Notes under the pieces: generated by a model
What the model was told of the DNA's origin: nothing
What the model saw: only the letters and a program-made list of their open reading frames with translations
The model's database searches: none
Shown: one piece after another, positions 18,336 to 27,527 of the stretch
How positions within the stretch are numbered: the first letter of the stretch is position 1
How the letters are laid out: the number at the start of each line of letters is the position of its first letter
From: Phytoactinopolyspora limicola
GTDB taxonomy: Bacteria > Actinomycetota > Actinomycetes > Jiangellales > Jiangellaceae
Assembly: GCF_011320225.1 (NCBI RefSeq)
Contig: NZ_JAAOEN010000009.1
Location: 1-64,000 of the forward strand
Length of the DNA stretch: 64,000 bases
Reading direction: 5' to 3'
Made by a program: the position numbers and the translations under genes

Positions 18336-18692
18336 TTATTGGCCGTAGGAGAAGCGGAGGTCGGCGAAGAGCAGGACGTTGAGCCGTCGCCGCAGATGGC
18401 CGGTCTGGCTCTCGTCGGGGTACTCAGCAGCGGTCCGCAGGGTGAAGCGCAGCAGCGTCTCGTCGGCGACGGACTCGAGTTCGAGCAGTATCTCGTCGTC
18501 CGGGCGGTGCGGCCACAACGAGGACCACAACACCCGGGTGGGCTCTTGCGCCTCGAGCACACGTGGTGCGACCTCGTCGTCGAGCAGGTTGAGCCATGGC
18601 CGGGTTCCCGGGGCGTCCGGATGTACCAGTGACGCCCAGACGATATGTGGCGGAGCAGGTAGTTTGCGGGCTCGGGAACCAATCACGTTCAC
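18336..18692 (-). CDS. Hypothetical protein, SRPBCC/polyketide-cyclase-like
   Basis: A 118-aa protein from the GTG at 18692. The alternatives are the GTG at 18686 (VIGSRARKL) or a longer GTG start at 18731. The sequence SRARKLPAPPHIVWASLVHPD followed by PWLNLLDDE resembles the start of actinobacterial SRPBCC-fold proteins, and LLRFTLRT with LRRRLNVLLFADLRFSYGQ the end. No catalytic motif is visible. The fold is a tentative recognition and no function is proposed. Confidence 0.6.
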   Translation of the reverse strand: MNVIGSRARKLPAPPHIVWASLVHPDAPGTRPWLNLLDDEVAPRVLEAQEPTRVLWSSLWPHRPDDEILLELESVADETLLRFTLRTAAEYPDESQTGHLRRRLNVLLFADLRFSYGQ

Positions 18693-18761
18693 ACCGTGAA
18701 CTGTAGCGACAGCCGCACAGGGAGCACCCACGAATTATGTGGGGTTCCGCATCACGAGGTC

Positions 18762-19502
18762 TCAGTGCCGTGCGCGGTGGTCGGGGCGAGCCGGCGGGGC
18801 GACGGTGATCGCGTCGTAAATACGTTCGGCGACGACGGACGGTGGTGCCGCTGCGTCGATCCGGCGCACCACGGTCCGGTCCAGGCGTCGAGGCGGGTTG
18901 GCCAGCACATACTCGTACCGTCGGAGAAATGCCGTCAGTGCCGCCCTGTTCTCTTCCGGGCCGACGTCGCCCCGAGTCTCGACCCGGCGGATGGCCTCAG
19001 CGACTGGGACGTCGAGAAGAATCACCAGGTCGGGTGCATGTCTGGGTTCGACGAGGTCAAGGAACCACTCTGGCACGCGGCCGATGTGGCTGGCGTAACC
19101 GGTCAGGACCGACCGGTCCGACAGCAGAATGTCCGCCCTACGGTTGCGCCCGAGCAGGTTGGCCCTGGCGTTGACGGCAAAGACGATCGTCTGCAACGGG
19201 CGCCACCGCCGCAGCAGCGCCGACCACCAGCTCGGGGCGTGTTCGGGCTGGTAGAGCCGCCGGATGACAACACCCGAGAGCCCGGCGGGCGCCGTGTAGT
19301 TGACCGTGGTGACCGTCTGACCCGTTGCCCGAAGGGCCGCGGCCACCAGTGGTACGAGGGTGCTCTTGCCGCTACCGTCGATTCCTTCGAGGGCGATGTG
19401 CTGCGAGTTTCGCCCGACCAGCCGCAGCCTGGTTCGACGGAACTGAGCTGGCGGCGGGCATCGCCGGTCCGGAGCTGGCGGCAGGCGTCGAGGGTCTGTC
19501 AT
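18762..19502 (-). CDS. Thymidylate kinase-like P-loop protein
   Basis: A 246-aa protein. After a 35-residue proline/arginine-rich leader it has the TMK-type Walker A HIALEGIDGSGKST (about 35-48). Later comes a DRS segment (LLSDRSVLTGY) and a LID-like RVETRGDVGPEEN stretch. True dTMP kinases have the DRY/DRF motif at this DRS position. Substrate specificity is therefore uncertain; it may be a nucleoside or sugar-nucleotide kinase in a dTMP kinase-like family. It stands alone, divergent from the PPOX gene. Confidence 0.75.
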   Translation of the reverse strand: MTDPRRLPPAPDRRCPPPAQFRRTRLRLVGRNSQHIALEGIDGSGKSTLVPLVAAALRATGQTVTTVNYTAPAGLSGVVIRRLYQPEHAPSWWSALLRRWRPLQTIVFAVNARANLLGRNRRADILLSDRSVLTGYASHIGRVPEWFLDLVEPRHAPDLVILLDVPVAEAIRRVETRGDVGPEENRAALTAFLRRYEYVLANPPRRLDRTVVRRIDAAAPPSVVAERIYDAITVAPPARPDHRARH

Positions 19503-19588
19503 GTGGTCTCGCGGGTTCGGGCGATGAGTTTAGCCGCGCCGCCGGGTCTACACCGGTGACTGACGGATGAGAGCGAAAGGACACCCTG

Positions 19589-20104
19589 ATGGGCACTGTT
19601 GCACCGGCGACGACGTTGGACGAGCGTTTCAGCGACCCGGACGCCCAACCGGTGACTTGGTCGGAGGCGCTGCGGGCGGTGGCCACCGCCGAGCTGTCGT
19701 GGATCTCCACAGTGCGTTCCGACGGCCGCCCGCATGTCACGCCGCTGCTGACCGTCTGGCATGAGGGTGGGCTGCATTTCTGTACCGGACCGGGCGAGCA
19801 GAAAGCGATGAACCTGCGCAAGAACGCCGCCGTCACGTTGACGACGGGTACCAACACCCTGCATGGAGGTCTCGACGTGGTGGTGGAGGGCACCGCGGTA
19901 CGTATCACCGATCGGGCAACCCTGTCGGTGCTGGCGGAGGAGTGGGTCACCAAATACGGCGAGGAGTGGCGATTCGAGGCGGATGACGCCGGGTTCCGGC
20001 ATCCGGCCGGCCCGGCGTGGGTGTACGTGGTGCACCCGGTGACGGCTTTCGGCTTTGCCAAGCAGCCGTACGGTCAGACTCGATGGCGGTTCGGCAGCCG
20101 CTGA
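19589..20104 (+). CDS. Pyridoxamine 5'-phosphate oxidase-fold (PPOX) protein
   Basis: A 171-aa protein of the split-barrel flavin/F420-binding family. The N-terminal half reads ELSWISTVRSDGRPHVTPLLTVW, then LHFCTGPGEQKAMNLRKNAAV, the standard PPOX cofactor-binding face. The C-terminus contains AWVYVVHPVTAFGFAK. RBS GAAAGGA lies about 8 nt before the ATG. Whether it uses FMN or F420 cannot be told. Confidence 0.85.
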   Translation: MGTVAPATTLDERFSDPDAQPVTWSEALRAVATAELSWISTVRSDGRPHVTPLLTVWHEGGLHFCTGPGEQKAMNLRKNAAVTLTTGTNTLHGGLDVVVEGTAVRITDRATLSVLAEEWVTKYGEEWRFEADDAGFRHPAGPAWVYVVHPVTAFGFAKQPYGQTRWRFGSR

Positions 20105-20128
20105 CCAGCGTCGTTCATGAAGGTCAGC
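20100..20128. terminator. Short hairpin between convergent PPOX and GNAT genes
   Basis: GCTGACC (20100-20106) and GGTCAGC (20122-20128) form a 7-bp stem across the 19-bp gap between the two convergent stops. It is a plausible bidirectional terminator of modest strength. Confidence 0.4.
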
Positions 20129-20663
20129 GGGATGGGGCGGATCGTTGATGTTCCATCTCCAGCTCGGTATAGCGGGGATCGGGTGGGTACGACATGGTGC
20201 CTCCGGTAGGGGTGAACCCCATGCGCCGGTAGAAGGCCAACGCTCGGGTGTTGTCTTCCAGGACGAACAGCCTCACGCGATCGGCCCCGGCGTCGGAATA
20301 GGCCCACTCGACGGTACGGGTCATCAACTTCTCCGCGACCTGCCCGCCCCGGGCCGACGGAGAGACGTAGACGCCGATGACGTGGGCCACCACTGGGTCG
20401 GTGGCGTCGGTGTCGATGAAGCAGCTGGTTTTCCCGACGAACGTGTTCGCCGCACCTTCGCCGTCGAGCACGGCGGCGAAGGTGCTGAACAACGGATCCT
20501 GGGCGCCCCGCCGCACCCGGTCCTGCCAGAAGCGGTCGGGTTGGGCGAGGGCGTCGTCGTACTGCTCGACGAACGCCAGCGGTGAATCCTTCAGCGCTTC
20601 GAGCCGTAAGGCCCGATATTCGCGCCATTCGTCGTCGCGCACCCGGCGCACCTGGACCTGCAT
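20124..20663 (-). CDS. GNAT family N-acetyltransferase
   Basis: A 179-aa acetyl-CoA-dependent acyltransferase. Motif A is HVIGVYVSPSARGGQVAEKLM, where the pantetheine-binding Q/RxxGxG/A is recognisable though altered to RGGQVA. Motif B is RVRLFVLEDNTRALAFYRRMGFTPTG, and both are typical. The ATG at 20663 is preferred because MQVQVRRVRDDEW is a normal GNAT start. A GTG at 20693 would add ten residues. The substrate is unknown. Confidence 0.85.
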   Translation of the reverse strand: MQVQVRRVRDDEWREYRALRLEALKDSPLAFVEQYDDALAQPDRFWQDRVRRGAQDPLFSTFAAVLDGEGAANTFVGKTSCFIDTDATDPVVAHVIGVYVSPSARGGQVAEKLMTRTVEWAYSDAGADRVRLFVLEDNTRALAFYRRMGFTPTGGTMSYPPDPRYTELEMEHQRSAPSR

Positions 20664-20707
20664 GACGACTATCTTGCGCGAGACGACCGACAAGAGCCAG
20701 TGATTAC

Positions 20708-22300
20708 TTACCGATCCTCGGGGCTAGAGGGGCTGCTGGCGCTGGTCACAGGTGGGGCGTCCAGGGTGGTGCGTCGAGGCGCGGTGCGTCGAGGGGGCGC
20801 GCCGCCTCCGACGGCGTGCCGGGGAGCCGGTCGGCCCGGTGGATGCCGCCTGGTCGTCGTCGCGGACGGCATGGCCACTCTGGGACGACGCAGCCGGGCC
20901 GGCCGGATTCGGGCCGCCCACCACGCGGCGGGTGCGCGATGCCGGCGGGCGTAGCGGGTGCGCGGCACGATGTACACGAAGCCACGCCCGGGCCGGTCGC
21001 GGAGGATGACCCGAGGCCGCAGGCGCCCTCGCCGCGCCAGCGCGATGCCGATCACCAGGGCACCGAGCAGCGGGCCGATGCCGCAGGCCGCCATCGCCAC
21101 CTGGGGGCTGAAGGTGGACGCGATCCAGCCGATCAGCACTCCGGAGAGCGCTTGTGCGCCGAGTAGGACCACGATGTATAGCGCCATCACCCGCCCGCGC
21201 ATGGTCGGCGCGGACGTCGACTGCACCAAGGCGTTGCTCGACGTCAGATACATCAGGATGGCCATACCCACCGCGACGAGGACCATCGAGAAGGCGACTT
21301 TGTGGCCCATCGTCGCGGCCATGATCTCCAAGACGCCGATGACGGCCGCGCCGAAGACGAGCTGGCGGAGCCGGGCGTGCCGCTGGGTGGTGGCCAGCGA
21401 GCCCGCGATGGCGCCCACCGCGACCATGGCGCTGAGCATGCCGTAGCCGCCCGCGCCGGACTCGAAGACCTCGTCGGCGTACGCGGTGAGCACGGTGGCC
21501 AGGTTGATGCCGCTGATCGCGACGAACCCGACCAGCACGGTCGGCCAGAGCAGCCGCGGATGCCGTCGTACTCCGGCCAGGCCCTCCCGGAGCTGCCCGC
21601 GGGAACGTGAGACCGCTGGTGGTGGGTTGAGTTCCCGTCTGCGCATGACAACGAGGAGCACGACGGCGAGCATGCAGGCACCGGAGTTGGCGACGAACGC
21701 GAAGCCTTCACCGACCAGCTCGATCGAGACGGCCGCGAGCATGGGCCCGACGAGAGCGCCGAGCTGGAACACCGACGCGTTGAGGGAGATGGCCGCCCGG
21801 AGGTGGTTCAGCCCCACCAATTCAGGGACGAACGACTGCCGCGCGGGGTTGTCGACGACGGTGGTGACACCCAGCAGCGCGGCCATGGCCAGCACGTGCC
21901 ACGGCGCGACCACCCCGGTCAGGGTGAGCAGCCCAAGCGTCAGCGCCACCACACCCATGATCGACTGCGTGATCATGAGAATGCGGCGTTTGTCGTACCG
22001 GTCGGCGATGACCCCGCCGAACAGCCCGAAGGCCAAGATCGGGGAGAACTGGAGGGCGACGGTGAGGCCGACCATGGCGACGTCGCCGGTCAGGGTGAGC
22101 ATCAACCAGTCCTGCGCGATGCGCTGCATCCAGCCGCAGGTGTTGGTCAGGATTTGCGAGGAGACGTACAGGCGGTAGTTGCGGATCCGGAACGCGCCGA
22201 AGGTGGCCCGGAGTCCGGAGCGTTGTGAGGGGGCCGGCGATGGTGGGTTGGCGGAGGGTTGGTCGGGGACAGGGCTGGGCTCGGCGTTGGCCGTGGTCAC
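20708..22300 (-). CDS. MFS transporter (MFS_3/EntS-like) with a long basic C-terminal tail
   Basis: A 530-aa membrane protein with a GTG start at 22300 preceded by AGGAA. After a proline/serine-rich N-terminus it has the family start FRIRNYRLYVSSQILTNTC and WMQRIAQDWLML. The loop 2-3 motif FGGVIADRYDKRR is the MFS signature, and PARQSFVPELVG follows. About 12 hydrophobic segments can be traced up to residue 425. The last 100 residues are Arg/Pro/Thr-rich and unlike the family. They may be a real cytoplasmic tail or the result of a lost stop codon. It is divergent from a LysR gene that probably regulates it. Confidence 0.88.
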   Translation of the reverse strand: MTTANAEPSPVPDQPSANPPSPAPSQRSGLRATFGAFRIRNYRLYVSSQILTNTCGWMQRIAQDWLMLTLTGDVAMVGLTVALQFSPILAFGLFGGVIADRYDKRRILMITQSIMGVVALTLGLLTLTGVVAPWHVLAMAALLGVTTVVDNPARQSFVPELVGLNHLRAAISLNASVFQLGALVGPMLAAVSIELVGEGFAFVANSGACMLAVVLLVVMRRRELNPPPAVSRSRGQLREGLAGVRRHPRLLWPTVLVGFVAISGINLATVLTAYADEVFESGAGGYGMLSAMVAVGAIAGSLATTQRHARLRQLVFGAAVIGVLEIMAATMGHKVAFSMVLVAVGMAILMYLTSSNALVQSTSAPTMRGRVMALYIVVLLGAQALSGVLIGWIASTFSPQVAMAACGIGPLLGALVIGIALARRGRLRPRVILRDRPGRGFVYIVPRTRYARRHRAPAAWWAARIRPARLRRPRVAMPSATTTRRHPPGRPAPRHAVGGGAPPRRTAPRRTTLDAPPVTSASSPSSPEDR

Positions 22301-22360
22301 AGTGGTTCCTGGTCAGCATCGTGGCGAGTGTTTCCCCTTTACGCTAATGACGGTGATTGG

Positions 22361-22375
22361 ATTCACAAAACGAAT
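22361..22375. promoter_or_regulatory. Putative LysR box (T-N11-A) in the MFS/LysR divergent promoter
   Basis: ATTCACAAAACGAAT is an interrupted palindrome (ATTC-N7-GAAT) matching the T-N11-A consensus of LysR-type operators. It lies in an unusually AT-rich part of the 148-bp gap between the divergent MFS and LysR genes. Function is inferred from position and form. Confidence 0.5.
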
Positions 22376-22448
22376 TCCTGCTATTAATGTCATTGCAAAG
22401 CTCAATAAGAGGGTCTGACGTGCGACGAGTCCGGATTGGTGATGCCTG

Positions 22449-23312
22449 ATGTTCGAGCCGTTGCATCTACGTACGTTCCTCGCCGTAGCGCGCACGCTCA
22501 GCTTCACCCGCGCCGCCGCGGAACTCGGCATCAGCCAGCCAACCGTCAGCCAGCACATCCGCCGGCTCGAAGAGAGCGCCGGTCGACAACTGCTCAGCCG
22601 CGACACGCGAACCGTCGCCCTCACTGACAACGGCCAGGCCATGGCCGGCTTCGCCCGCACCATCCTGGCCGCCCATGACGAAGCGGTCAGCTACTTCACC
22701 GGCTCGGCTATGCAGGGCCGGTTGCGTTTCGGCGCGGCGGACGACCTTGCCATCGCGCAGCTGCCACGTGTCCTGCGCGACTTCCGTCAGCTGCATCCGC
22801 GGCTCAACCTGGAGCTCACCGTCACTCAGACCGCGACGCTGCAACGGCGCCTGCTCGCCAACCAGCTGGACCTGGTGTTCATCAAGGAGCCACCCGGCCA
22901 GACCGAGGGCCTGGTGGTGCGCCGCGACCGGCTGGTGTGGATCGGCTTGCCGGGCACCCAGCTCGCCCCCGACGAGCCGATCCCACTGATCACCTACGCC
23001 ACCCAGAGTCTCAGCCGCGCCACCGCCGTGCGGGTGCTAGCCGACGCCGGCCGGAGCTGGCGGGTGACCTGTAAGACCCGTCAGGTCAACGGGGTGTTGG
23101 CGGCCGTTCGGGCCGGCATTGGCATCGCCGTGTTCCCGGCCAGCCTGATCCCCACCGACATCGAGGCGCTGCCCGCGTCGCTGGAGCTACCGGAGTTGGG
23201 CGATATAGACATCACCCTCGTGTCCAACCCGCAAGCGCCGCGGGCTCCGGTGCAGGCCCTGATCGAGGCTATCGTTGGTGGTGCAGCCGTCGCCCGTCCG
23301 AGCACCTCATGA
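22449..23312 (+). CDS. LysR family transcriptional regulator
   Basis: A 287-aa regulator. The N-terminal winged HTH is complete: LHLRTFLAVARTLSFTRAAA, then ISQPTVSQHIRRLEES. The effector-binding domain follows, with RLRFGAADDLAIAQLPRVL and LDLVFIKEPPGQTEG. It is transcribed divergently from the MFS exporter, the usual arrangement for a regulator of an efflux gene. The inducer is unknown. The start is the ATG at 22449 with only a weak RBS. Confidence 0.92.
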   Translation: MFEPLHLRTFLAVARTLSFTRAAAELGISQPTVSQHIRRLEESAGRQLLSRDTRTVALTDNGQAMAGFARTILAAHDEAVSYFTGSAMQGRLRFGAADDLAIAQLPRVLRDFRQLHPRLNLELTVTQTATLQRRLLANQLDLVFIKEPPGQTEGLVVRRDRLVWIGLPGTQLAPDEPIPLITYATQSLSRATAVRVLADAGRSWRVTCKTRQVNGVLAAVRAGIGIAVFPASLIPTDIEALPASLELPELGDIDITLVSNPQAPRAPVQALIEAIVGGAAVARPSTS

Positions 23313-23513
23313 TCCAGCCGCGGTCGCCTCTCACCCAGTGATCGTCAGCAACATCCTGCTGCTATGGCGACACGATCCCGGCGACGATCACCGGTGGTGC
23401 AGGTTGGATCGTGGACGGGCCAGCGGCTATATGTTGCGGCGGTGCCGATGAGTCCGGTGTTGTTTCCCGGTCAACACCGATGACAGCGCACGATCGAACC
23501 GGGAGTCATGATC

Positions 23514-24329
23514 ATGCTTCTTGCGGGCAAGACAGCCATCGTCTACGGCGCGGCAGGTTTCGTCGGCGGCGCGGTTGCGCGCGCATTCGCCGGTGAAGGC
23601 GCGACGGCCTATCTGGCCGGACGGACGAAACGAACGCTGGACCAGGTGGCCGAGGCGATCCGGAGCGCCGGCGGCGCCGCCGAGGTCGCCCAGGTGGACG
23701 TCCTCGACGAAGCCGCCGTCGATCAACATGCCGCCGACGTCGTCGCGGCCAGCGGCGGCATCGACATCGCGTTCAATGCCGTGACCTTCGGCGACGTTCA
23801 AGGGGCTGCACTCGTCGACATGCCGTTGACGCACGCCACCCAGCCGGTGATCAACGCATTGCGCGGCCAATCCATCACGACGAGGGCGGTGGCGCGTTCG
23901 ATGGTGGAGCGCGGCCAGGGCGTCATGATGACGTGCACCGGTTATGGCACGCCGAGCCCTGATCTTGGCAGCACCATGGTGGCGTGGACCGTCGTCGAGG
24001 GTCTCTACCGGCAGCTGGCCTGCGACCTCGGTCCGAAAGGGGTGCGGGTGGCATGGCTGCGCACAGGTGGCTTCCGCGAGTCCATTCTGGGCGCAACCGA
24101 ATACGACTCGCTGCACTACTACTCCGACGGAGACATCACCGCGGTGGGCGACGCGGAGACGGACGAGTCGGTCCGGGAGACATTGGGCCTGCTTGAAGAT
24201 GGCACCATGCTCAAGCGGTTGCCGACTCTCGCCGAGGCCGGCGCGGCAGCCGTGTACCTCGCCTCTGACCACGCCGGGGGCGTAACCGCGACGGCCATCA
24301 ACTTGACGGCCGGCGCGACCGTCGATTGA
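23514..24329 (+). CDS. Short-chain dehydrogenase/reductase (SDR)
   Basis: An NAD(P)-dependent oxidoreductase, about 271 aa. ATG 23514 fits GGGAG with 8-nt spacing, whereas ATG 23508 is too close. The N-terminus LLAGKTAIVYGAAGFVGGAVARAFAG is the cofactor loop, with GAAGFVGG in place of the classical TGxxxGxG. The usual YxxxK active site is not evident: the region after MVERGQGVMMTCTGYGTPSP has TMVAWTVVEGLYRQLACDLG without Tyr-x3-Lys. It may be an atypical or catalytically altered SDR. Confidence 0.85.
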   Translation: MLLAGKTAIVYGAAGFVGGAVARAFAGEGATAYLAGRTKRTLDQVAEAIRSAGGAAEVAQVDVLDEAAVDQHAADVVAASGGIDIAFNAVTFGDVQGAALVDMPLTHATQPVINALRGQSITTRAVARSMVERGQGVMMTCTGYGTPSPDLGSTMVAWTVVEGLYRQLACDLGPKGVRVAWLRTGGFRESILGATEYDSLHYYSDGDITAVGDAETDESVRETLGLLEDGTMLKRLPTLAEAGAAAVYLASDHAGGVTATAINLTAGATVD

Positions 24330-24334
24330 GCCCG

Positions 24335-26245
24335 CTACCGGGGTGCGGCCGGGTAGCCGGCCTTCCGCAGGGATCCGGAGATCTCATCGAGGATGGCGGG
24401 ATCGTCGATGGTGGGGGGAGTGGTGTACTCCCGGCCGTCGGCGATCTTCCGCATCGTCGCCCGCAGGATCTTCCCGGAACGGGTTTTCGGCAGCCGGGCG
24501 ACCACGGCGGCGGTCTTGAACGCGGCCACCGCGCCGATACGATCGCGCACCAGCTGGACGGCCTCGGCGACGATCTCCTGGTCCGGACGGTCGACGCCGG
24601 CCTTCAGGACCATCAGCCCCACCGGTAGCTGACCTTTGAGGTCGTCCGCCGCCCCGATCACGGCACATTCGGCGACGTCCGGGTGCTGGGCGAGGACCTC
24701 CTCGATGGCGCCGGTGGACAGCCGGTGACCAGCGACGTTGATGATGTCGTCGGTGCGGGCCATCACGAACACGTATCCGTCGTCGTCGACGTATCCGGCA
24801 TCGGCGGTCTGGTAGTAGCCGGGGAACGCTGACAGGTACGTCTCGCGGAAGCGTTCGTCGGCGTTCCAGAGTGTCGGCGCCGCCCCCGGAGGCATCGGTA
24901 GCCGGACCACCAACGCGCCGGTCTGGCCGGCGGGGAGGTCGGCGCCTCGGTCGTCGAGAACCCGGACGTCCCAGCCGGGGACAGGCCGGCCGGGGGAGCC
25001 CGGCACCACAGGGGTGTGCTCGATGCCTAGGCAGGTAGCGACGATGGCCCAGCCGGTCTCCGTCTGCCACCAGTGGTCGATCACCGGGACGGCGAGTTTC
25101 TCCTCGGCCCAGCGCAGCGTCTCCGGATCGCAACGTTCACCGGCCAGGAACAGAGCCCGCAGGGTCGACGGGTTGTGCCGGGTGATGTGGGTGCCGTCGG
25201 GGTCCTGTTGGCGGATGGCCCGGAACGCCGTGGGTGCGGTGAACATCACCCGGACCCCGTGCTCGGCGATCACCCGCCAGAACGCCCCCGCGTCGGGAGT
25301 GCCGACCGGTTTGCCCTCGTAGAGCACGGTGGTGCACCCGGCCAGCAACGGCGCGTACACGATGTAGGAATGCCCCACCACCCAGCCGACGTCCGAGGCG
25401 GTCCAGAACACCTCGCCGGGTTCCACCCCGTACACGTGCCGCATGGACCAGTGCAGCGCGACCGCGTGGCCGCCGTTGTCTCGCACGATCCCTTTCGGCT
25501 GGCCGGTGGTGCCCGACGTGTACAGGATGTAGAGGGGGTCGGTGGCCTCGACGGGGACGCAGTCTGCCGGCGGCACCCCGGCGATCGCGTCGAGCCAGGA
25601 GATGTCGCGTGGCTGGTGCAACTCGGCGGTCAGTTGCGGGCGTTGCAGAATGATGCACCGACGAGGTTTCACCTCCACCTGCTCGATGGCGGCGTCGAGC
25701 AGGGGTTTGTATTCCACGATCCGGTTCGGTTCGATCCCACACGACGCGGAGACCACGACGACGGGCCGGGCGTCGGCGATCCGCTTGGCCAGCTCGCTCG
25801 CGGCGAACCCGCCGAAGACGACCGAGTGGACGGCACCGATCCGGGCGCAGGCGAGCATCGCGATCGCGGCCTCCGGCACCATGGGCAGGTAGATGACGAC
25901 GCGGTCCCCACGCCGCACCCCTTGGGCGTGCAGGGCCCCGGCGAACGTGGCGACGGCGTCGCGCAGCTCCCGGTAGGTATAGGCCGCCGACGTTCCGGCG
26001 ACGGGGGAGTCGTAGATCAGCGCGGTCTGGTCCGCGCGCCCGGCGTCTACGTGCCGGTCCAGCGCGTTGTAGCAGGTGTTCATCTGGCCCCCGGCGAACC
26101 ACCGGTAGAACGGCGCGCTGGTTCTGTCCAGGACGTCGTCCCAGGGGCGATCCCAGTGGATGCCCGTAGCGGCCGCGGCCCAGAAACCCTCCGGGTCGTG
26201 GAGCGAACGCCGATAGACGTCGTCGTACTCCGTGCCGGTCGCCAT
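24335..26245 (-). CDS. prpE: Propionyl-CoA synthetase (acyl-CoA synthetase)
   Basis: ATP-dependent activation of propionate (or acetate) to the CoA thioester. The protein is 636 aa from the ATG at 26245, chosen because GAGG precedes it by 5 nt; an ATG at 26281 lies upstream. The N-terminus EGFWAAAATGIHWDRPWDDVLD followed by WFAGGQMNTCYNALDRH is PrpE-like. The AMP-binding motif is LYTSGTTGQPKGIVRD, and the core motif is WWQTETGWAI. The C-terminal KTRSGKILRATMRKIADG carries the acylation-target Lys. The neighbours do not form a methylcitrate operon, so the exact substrate is inferred. Confidence 0.9.
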   Translation of the reverse strand: MATGTEYDDVYRRSLHDPEGFWAAAATGIHWDRPWDDVLDRTSAPFYRWFAGGQMNTCYNALDRHVDAGRADQTALIYDSPVAGTSAAYTYRELRDAVATFAGALHAQGVRRGDRVVIYLPMVPEAAIAMLACARIGAVHSVVFGGFAASELAKRIADARPVVVVSASCGIEPNRIVEYKPLLDAAIEQVEVKPRRCIILQRPQLTAELHQPRDISWLDAIAGVPPADCVPVEATDPLYILYTSGTTGQPKGIVRDNGGHAVALHWSMRHVYGVEPGEVFWTASDVGWVVGHSYIVYAPLLAGCTTVLYEGKPVGTPDAGAFWRVIAEHGVRVMFTAPTAFRAIRQQDPDGTHITRHNPSTLRALFLAGERCDPETLRWAEEKLAVPVIDHWWQTETGWAIVATCLGIEHTPVVPGSPGRPVPGWDVRVLDDRGADLPAGQTGALVVRLPMPPGAAPTLWNADERFRETYLSAFPGYYQTADAGYVDDDGYVFVMARTDDIINVAGHRLSTGAIEEVLAQHPDVAECAVIGAADDLKGQLPVGLMVLKAGVDRPDQEIVAEAVQLVRDRIGAVAAFKTAAVVARLPKTRSGKILRATMRKIADGREYTTPPTIDDPAILDEISGSLRKAGYPAAPR

Positions 26246-26367
26246 AGGCGCCTCACCCTCCCCATCGTCGTTGATGGTCATGGTCTATCGGCCCACCGTA
26301 AACGGACCTGGCGGCGGAGGGAACGCCGAACGGTCCACCGAAACGTGGTTGTTTCTCCGACGCCGCG

Positions 26368-26946
26368 ATGGCTACCGTTCGGTCCGTGGAAATCCGCGAG
26401 TTCACCGACCCTGATTGGTCGCAGGTATGGCCGATCATCCGCGACGTCGTACAAGAGCAGGAGACCTATCCGTACGACCCCGCGATGACAGCCGACGACG
26501 CCCGCACCACCTGGATCGAACCGGCGCCCGGGCGCACCGTCGTCGCCGTCGACGGAGACCGCGTTCTGGGCACCGGAAAGATGGGCACCAACCGGCCGGG
26601 TCCGGGCTCGCATGTGTCCACCGCCAGCTTCATGGTGGCAAGCACTGCCCGCGGCCGCGGTGTAGGAACGGCGTTGTGCCGGTACGCGTTGGCCTGGGCC
26701 CGCGGCCAGGGTTATGCCGGCATGCAGTTCAACGCGGTAGTGGAGACGAACCGATCCGCCATCGCGCTGTATGAGCGGCTGGGGTTCCGGGTCGTGGGGA
26801 CGGTGCCGGGCGCGTTCGAGCATCCGGCGCAGGGCCGGGTCGGACTCCACGTGATGTACCACGAGTTCGCCGGCGCACGAGCGGCCCCAGCACGCGCGGA
26901 GGCGGATCACACACGCGACCGTCATGGCGACGAAACACCCAGGTGA
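26368..26946 (+). CDS. GNAT family N-acetyltransferase (first of a pair)
   Basis: A 192-aa acetyltransferase. MVASTARGRGVGTALCRYALAWA is motif A with the R-G-x-G-x-G/A acetyl-CoA loop, and NAVVETNRSAIALYERLGFRVVG is motif B. It resembles the actinobacterial GNAT proteins that start EIREFTDPDWSQVWPII. The last 25 residues are hydrophilic and variable. The stop shares GTGA with the next GNAT gene, so the two are probably translated together. Confidence 0.9.
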   Translation: MATVRSVEIREFTDPDWSQVWPIIRDVVQEQETYPYDPAMTADDARTTWIEPAPGRTVVAVDGDRVLGTGKMGTNRPGPGSHVSTASFMVASTARGRGVGTALCRYALAWARGQGYAGMQFNAVVETNRSAIALYERLGFRVVGTVPGAFEHPAQGRVGLHVMYHEFAGARAAPARAEADHTRDRHGDETPR

Positions 26947-27443
26947 CATCAGCCTGGCATCGTGCCGTCATGCCGGTCACCATCGCCACGGAAACACCGC
27001 TGCAAGATGACGTACGTCTGCTCATTGCCCAGTTGAACGAGTACCTGCGGCCGCTGTCGCCGCCCGAGTTCCAGCACCAGATGACCGTCGAAGAGATGGC
27101 CGGGCCGGATACGACGGTGTTCGTCGCACGAGCCGACGACGGTATGGCCGTCGGTTGCGGAGCGTTGAGGGTGCACGACGACGGGCTAGGCGAGGTCAAA
27201 CGGATGTTCACGGTGCCCGAGTCACGTGGTCTTCGGGTCGGATCGCTACTACTCGACGCGATCATCGAGCGGGCCAACGCGGAAGGTCTGGGCTGGTTGA
27301 TGCTGGAGACCGGGGTAGGCCCGGGGTTCGCCCCGGCGTGGCGGTTGTACCGCAGCAAGGGATTCCGGCCGCGCGGACGTTTTCTGGACTATCCCGCCAG
27401 CGACTGGTCGACGTTCTTCGAGCTGAAGCTGTCAACAACCTGA
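26943..27443 (+). CDS. GNAT family N-acetyltransferase (second of a pair)
   Basis: A 166-aa protein. The core reads VGCGALRVHDDGLGEVKRMF and VPESRGLRVGSLLLDAIIERA, motif A with the divergent loop RGLRVG. LMLETGVGPGFAPAWRLYRSKGF is motif B. The GTG at 26943 overlaps the preceding stop; the ATG at 26970 (MPVTIATETP) is an alternative start. The gene ends exactly at the left arm of a 70-bp palindrome. Confidence 0.88.
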   Translation: MTSAWHRAVMPVTIATETPLQDDVRLLIAQLNEYLRPLSPPEFQHQMTVEEMAGPDTTVFVARADDGMAVGCGALRVHDDGLGEVKRMFTVPESRGLRVGSLLLDAIIERANAEGLGWLMLETGVGPGFAPAWRLYRSKGFRPRGRFLDYPASDWSTFFELKLSTT

Positions 27444-27511
27444 CTTCGCTACCGCCAGATGGTGCTCAGGCCCTTGTAAGGCGCCGAACACCATCTGACG
27501 GTAGCGAAGTC
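27442..27511. terminator. 70-bp palindromic element (family A, copy 1)
   Basis: GACTTCGCTACCG at 27442-27454 is the exact complement of CGGTAGCGAAGTC at 27499-27511. The interior continues to pair imperfectly (CAGATGGTG with CACCATCTG). It lies between convergent genes and so can serve as a bidirectional terminator. A near-identical copy occurs at 29138-29209. Confidence 0.75.
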
Positions 27512-27527
27512 GAGGGTGAATGAGGGG

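Noticed and set aside
25073-26488. 471-codon plus-strand frame
   Set aside because: Antisense of prpE; composition rich in Arg/His/Gly and no motif.
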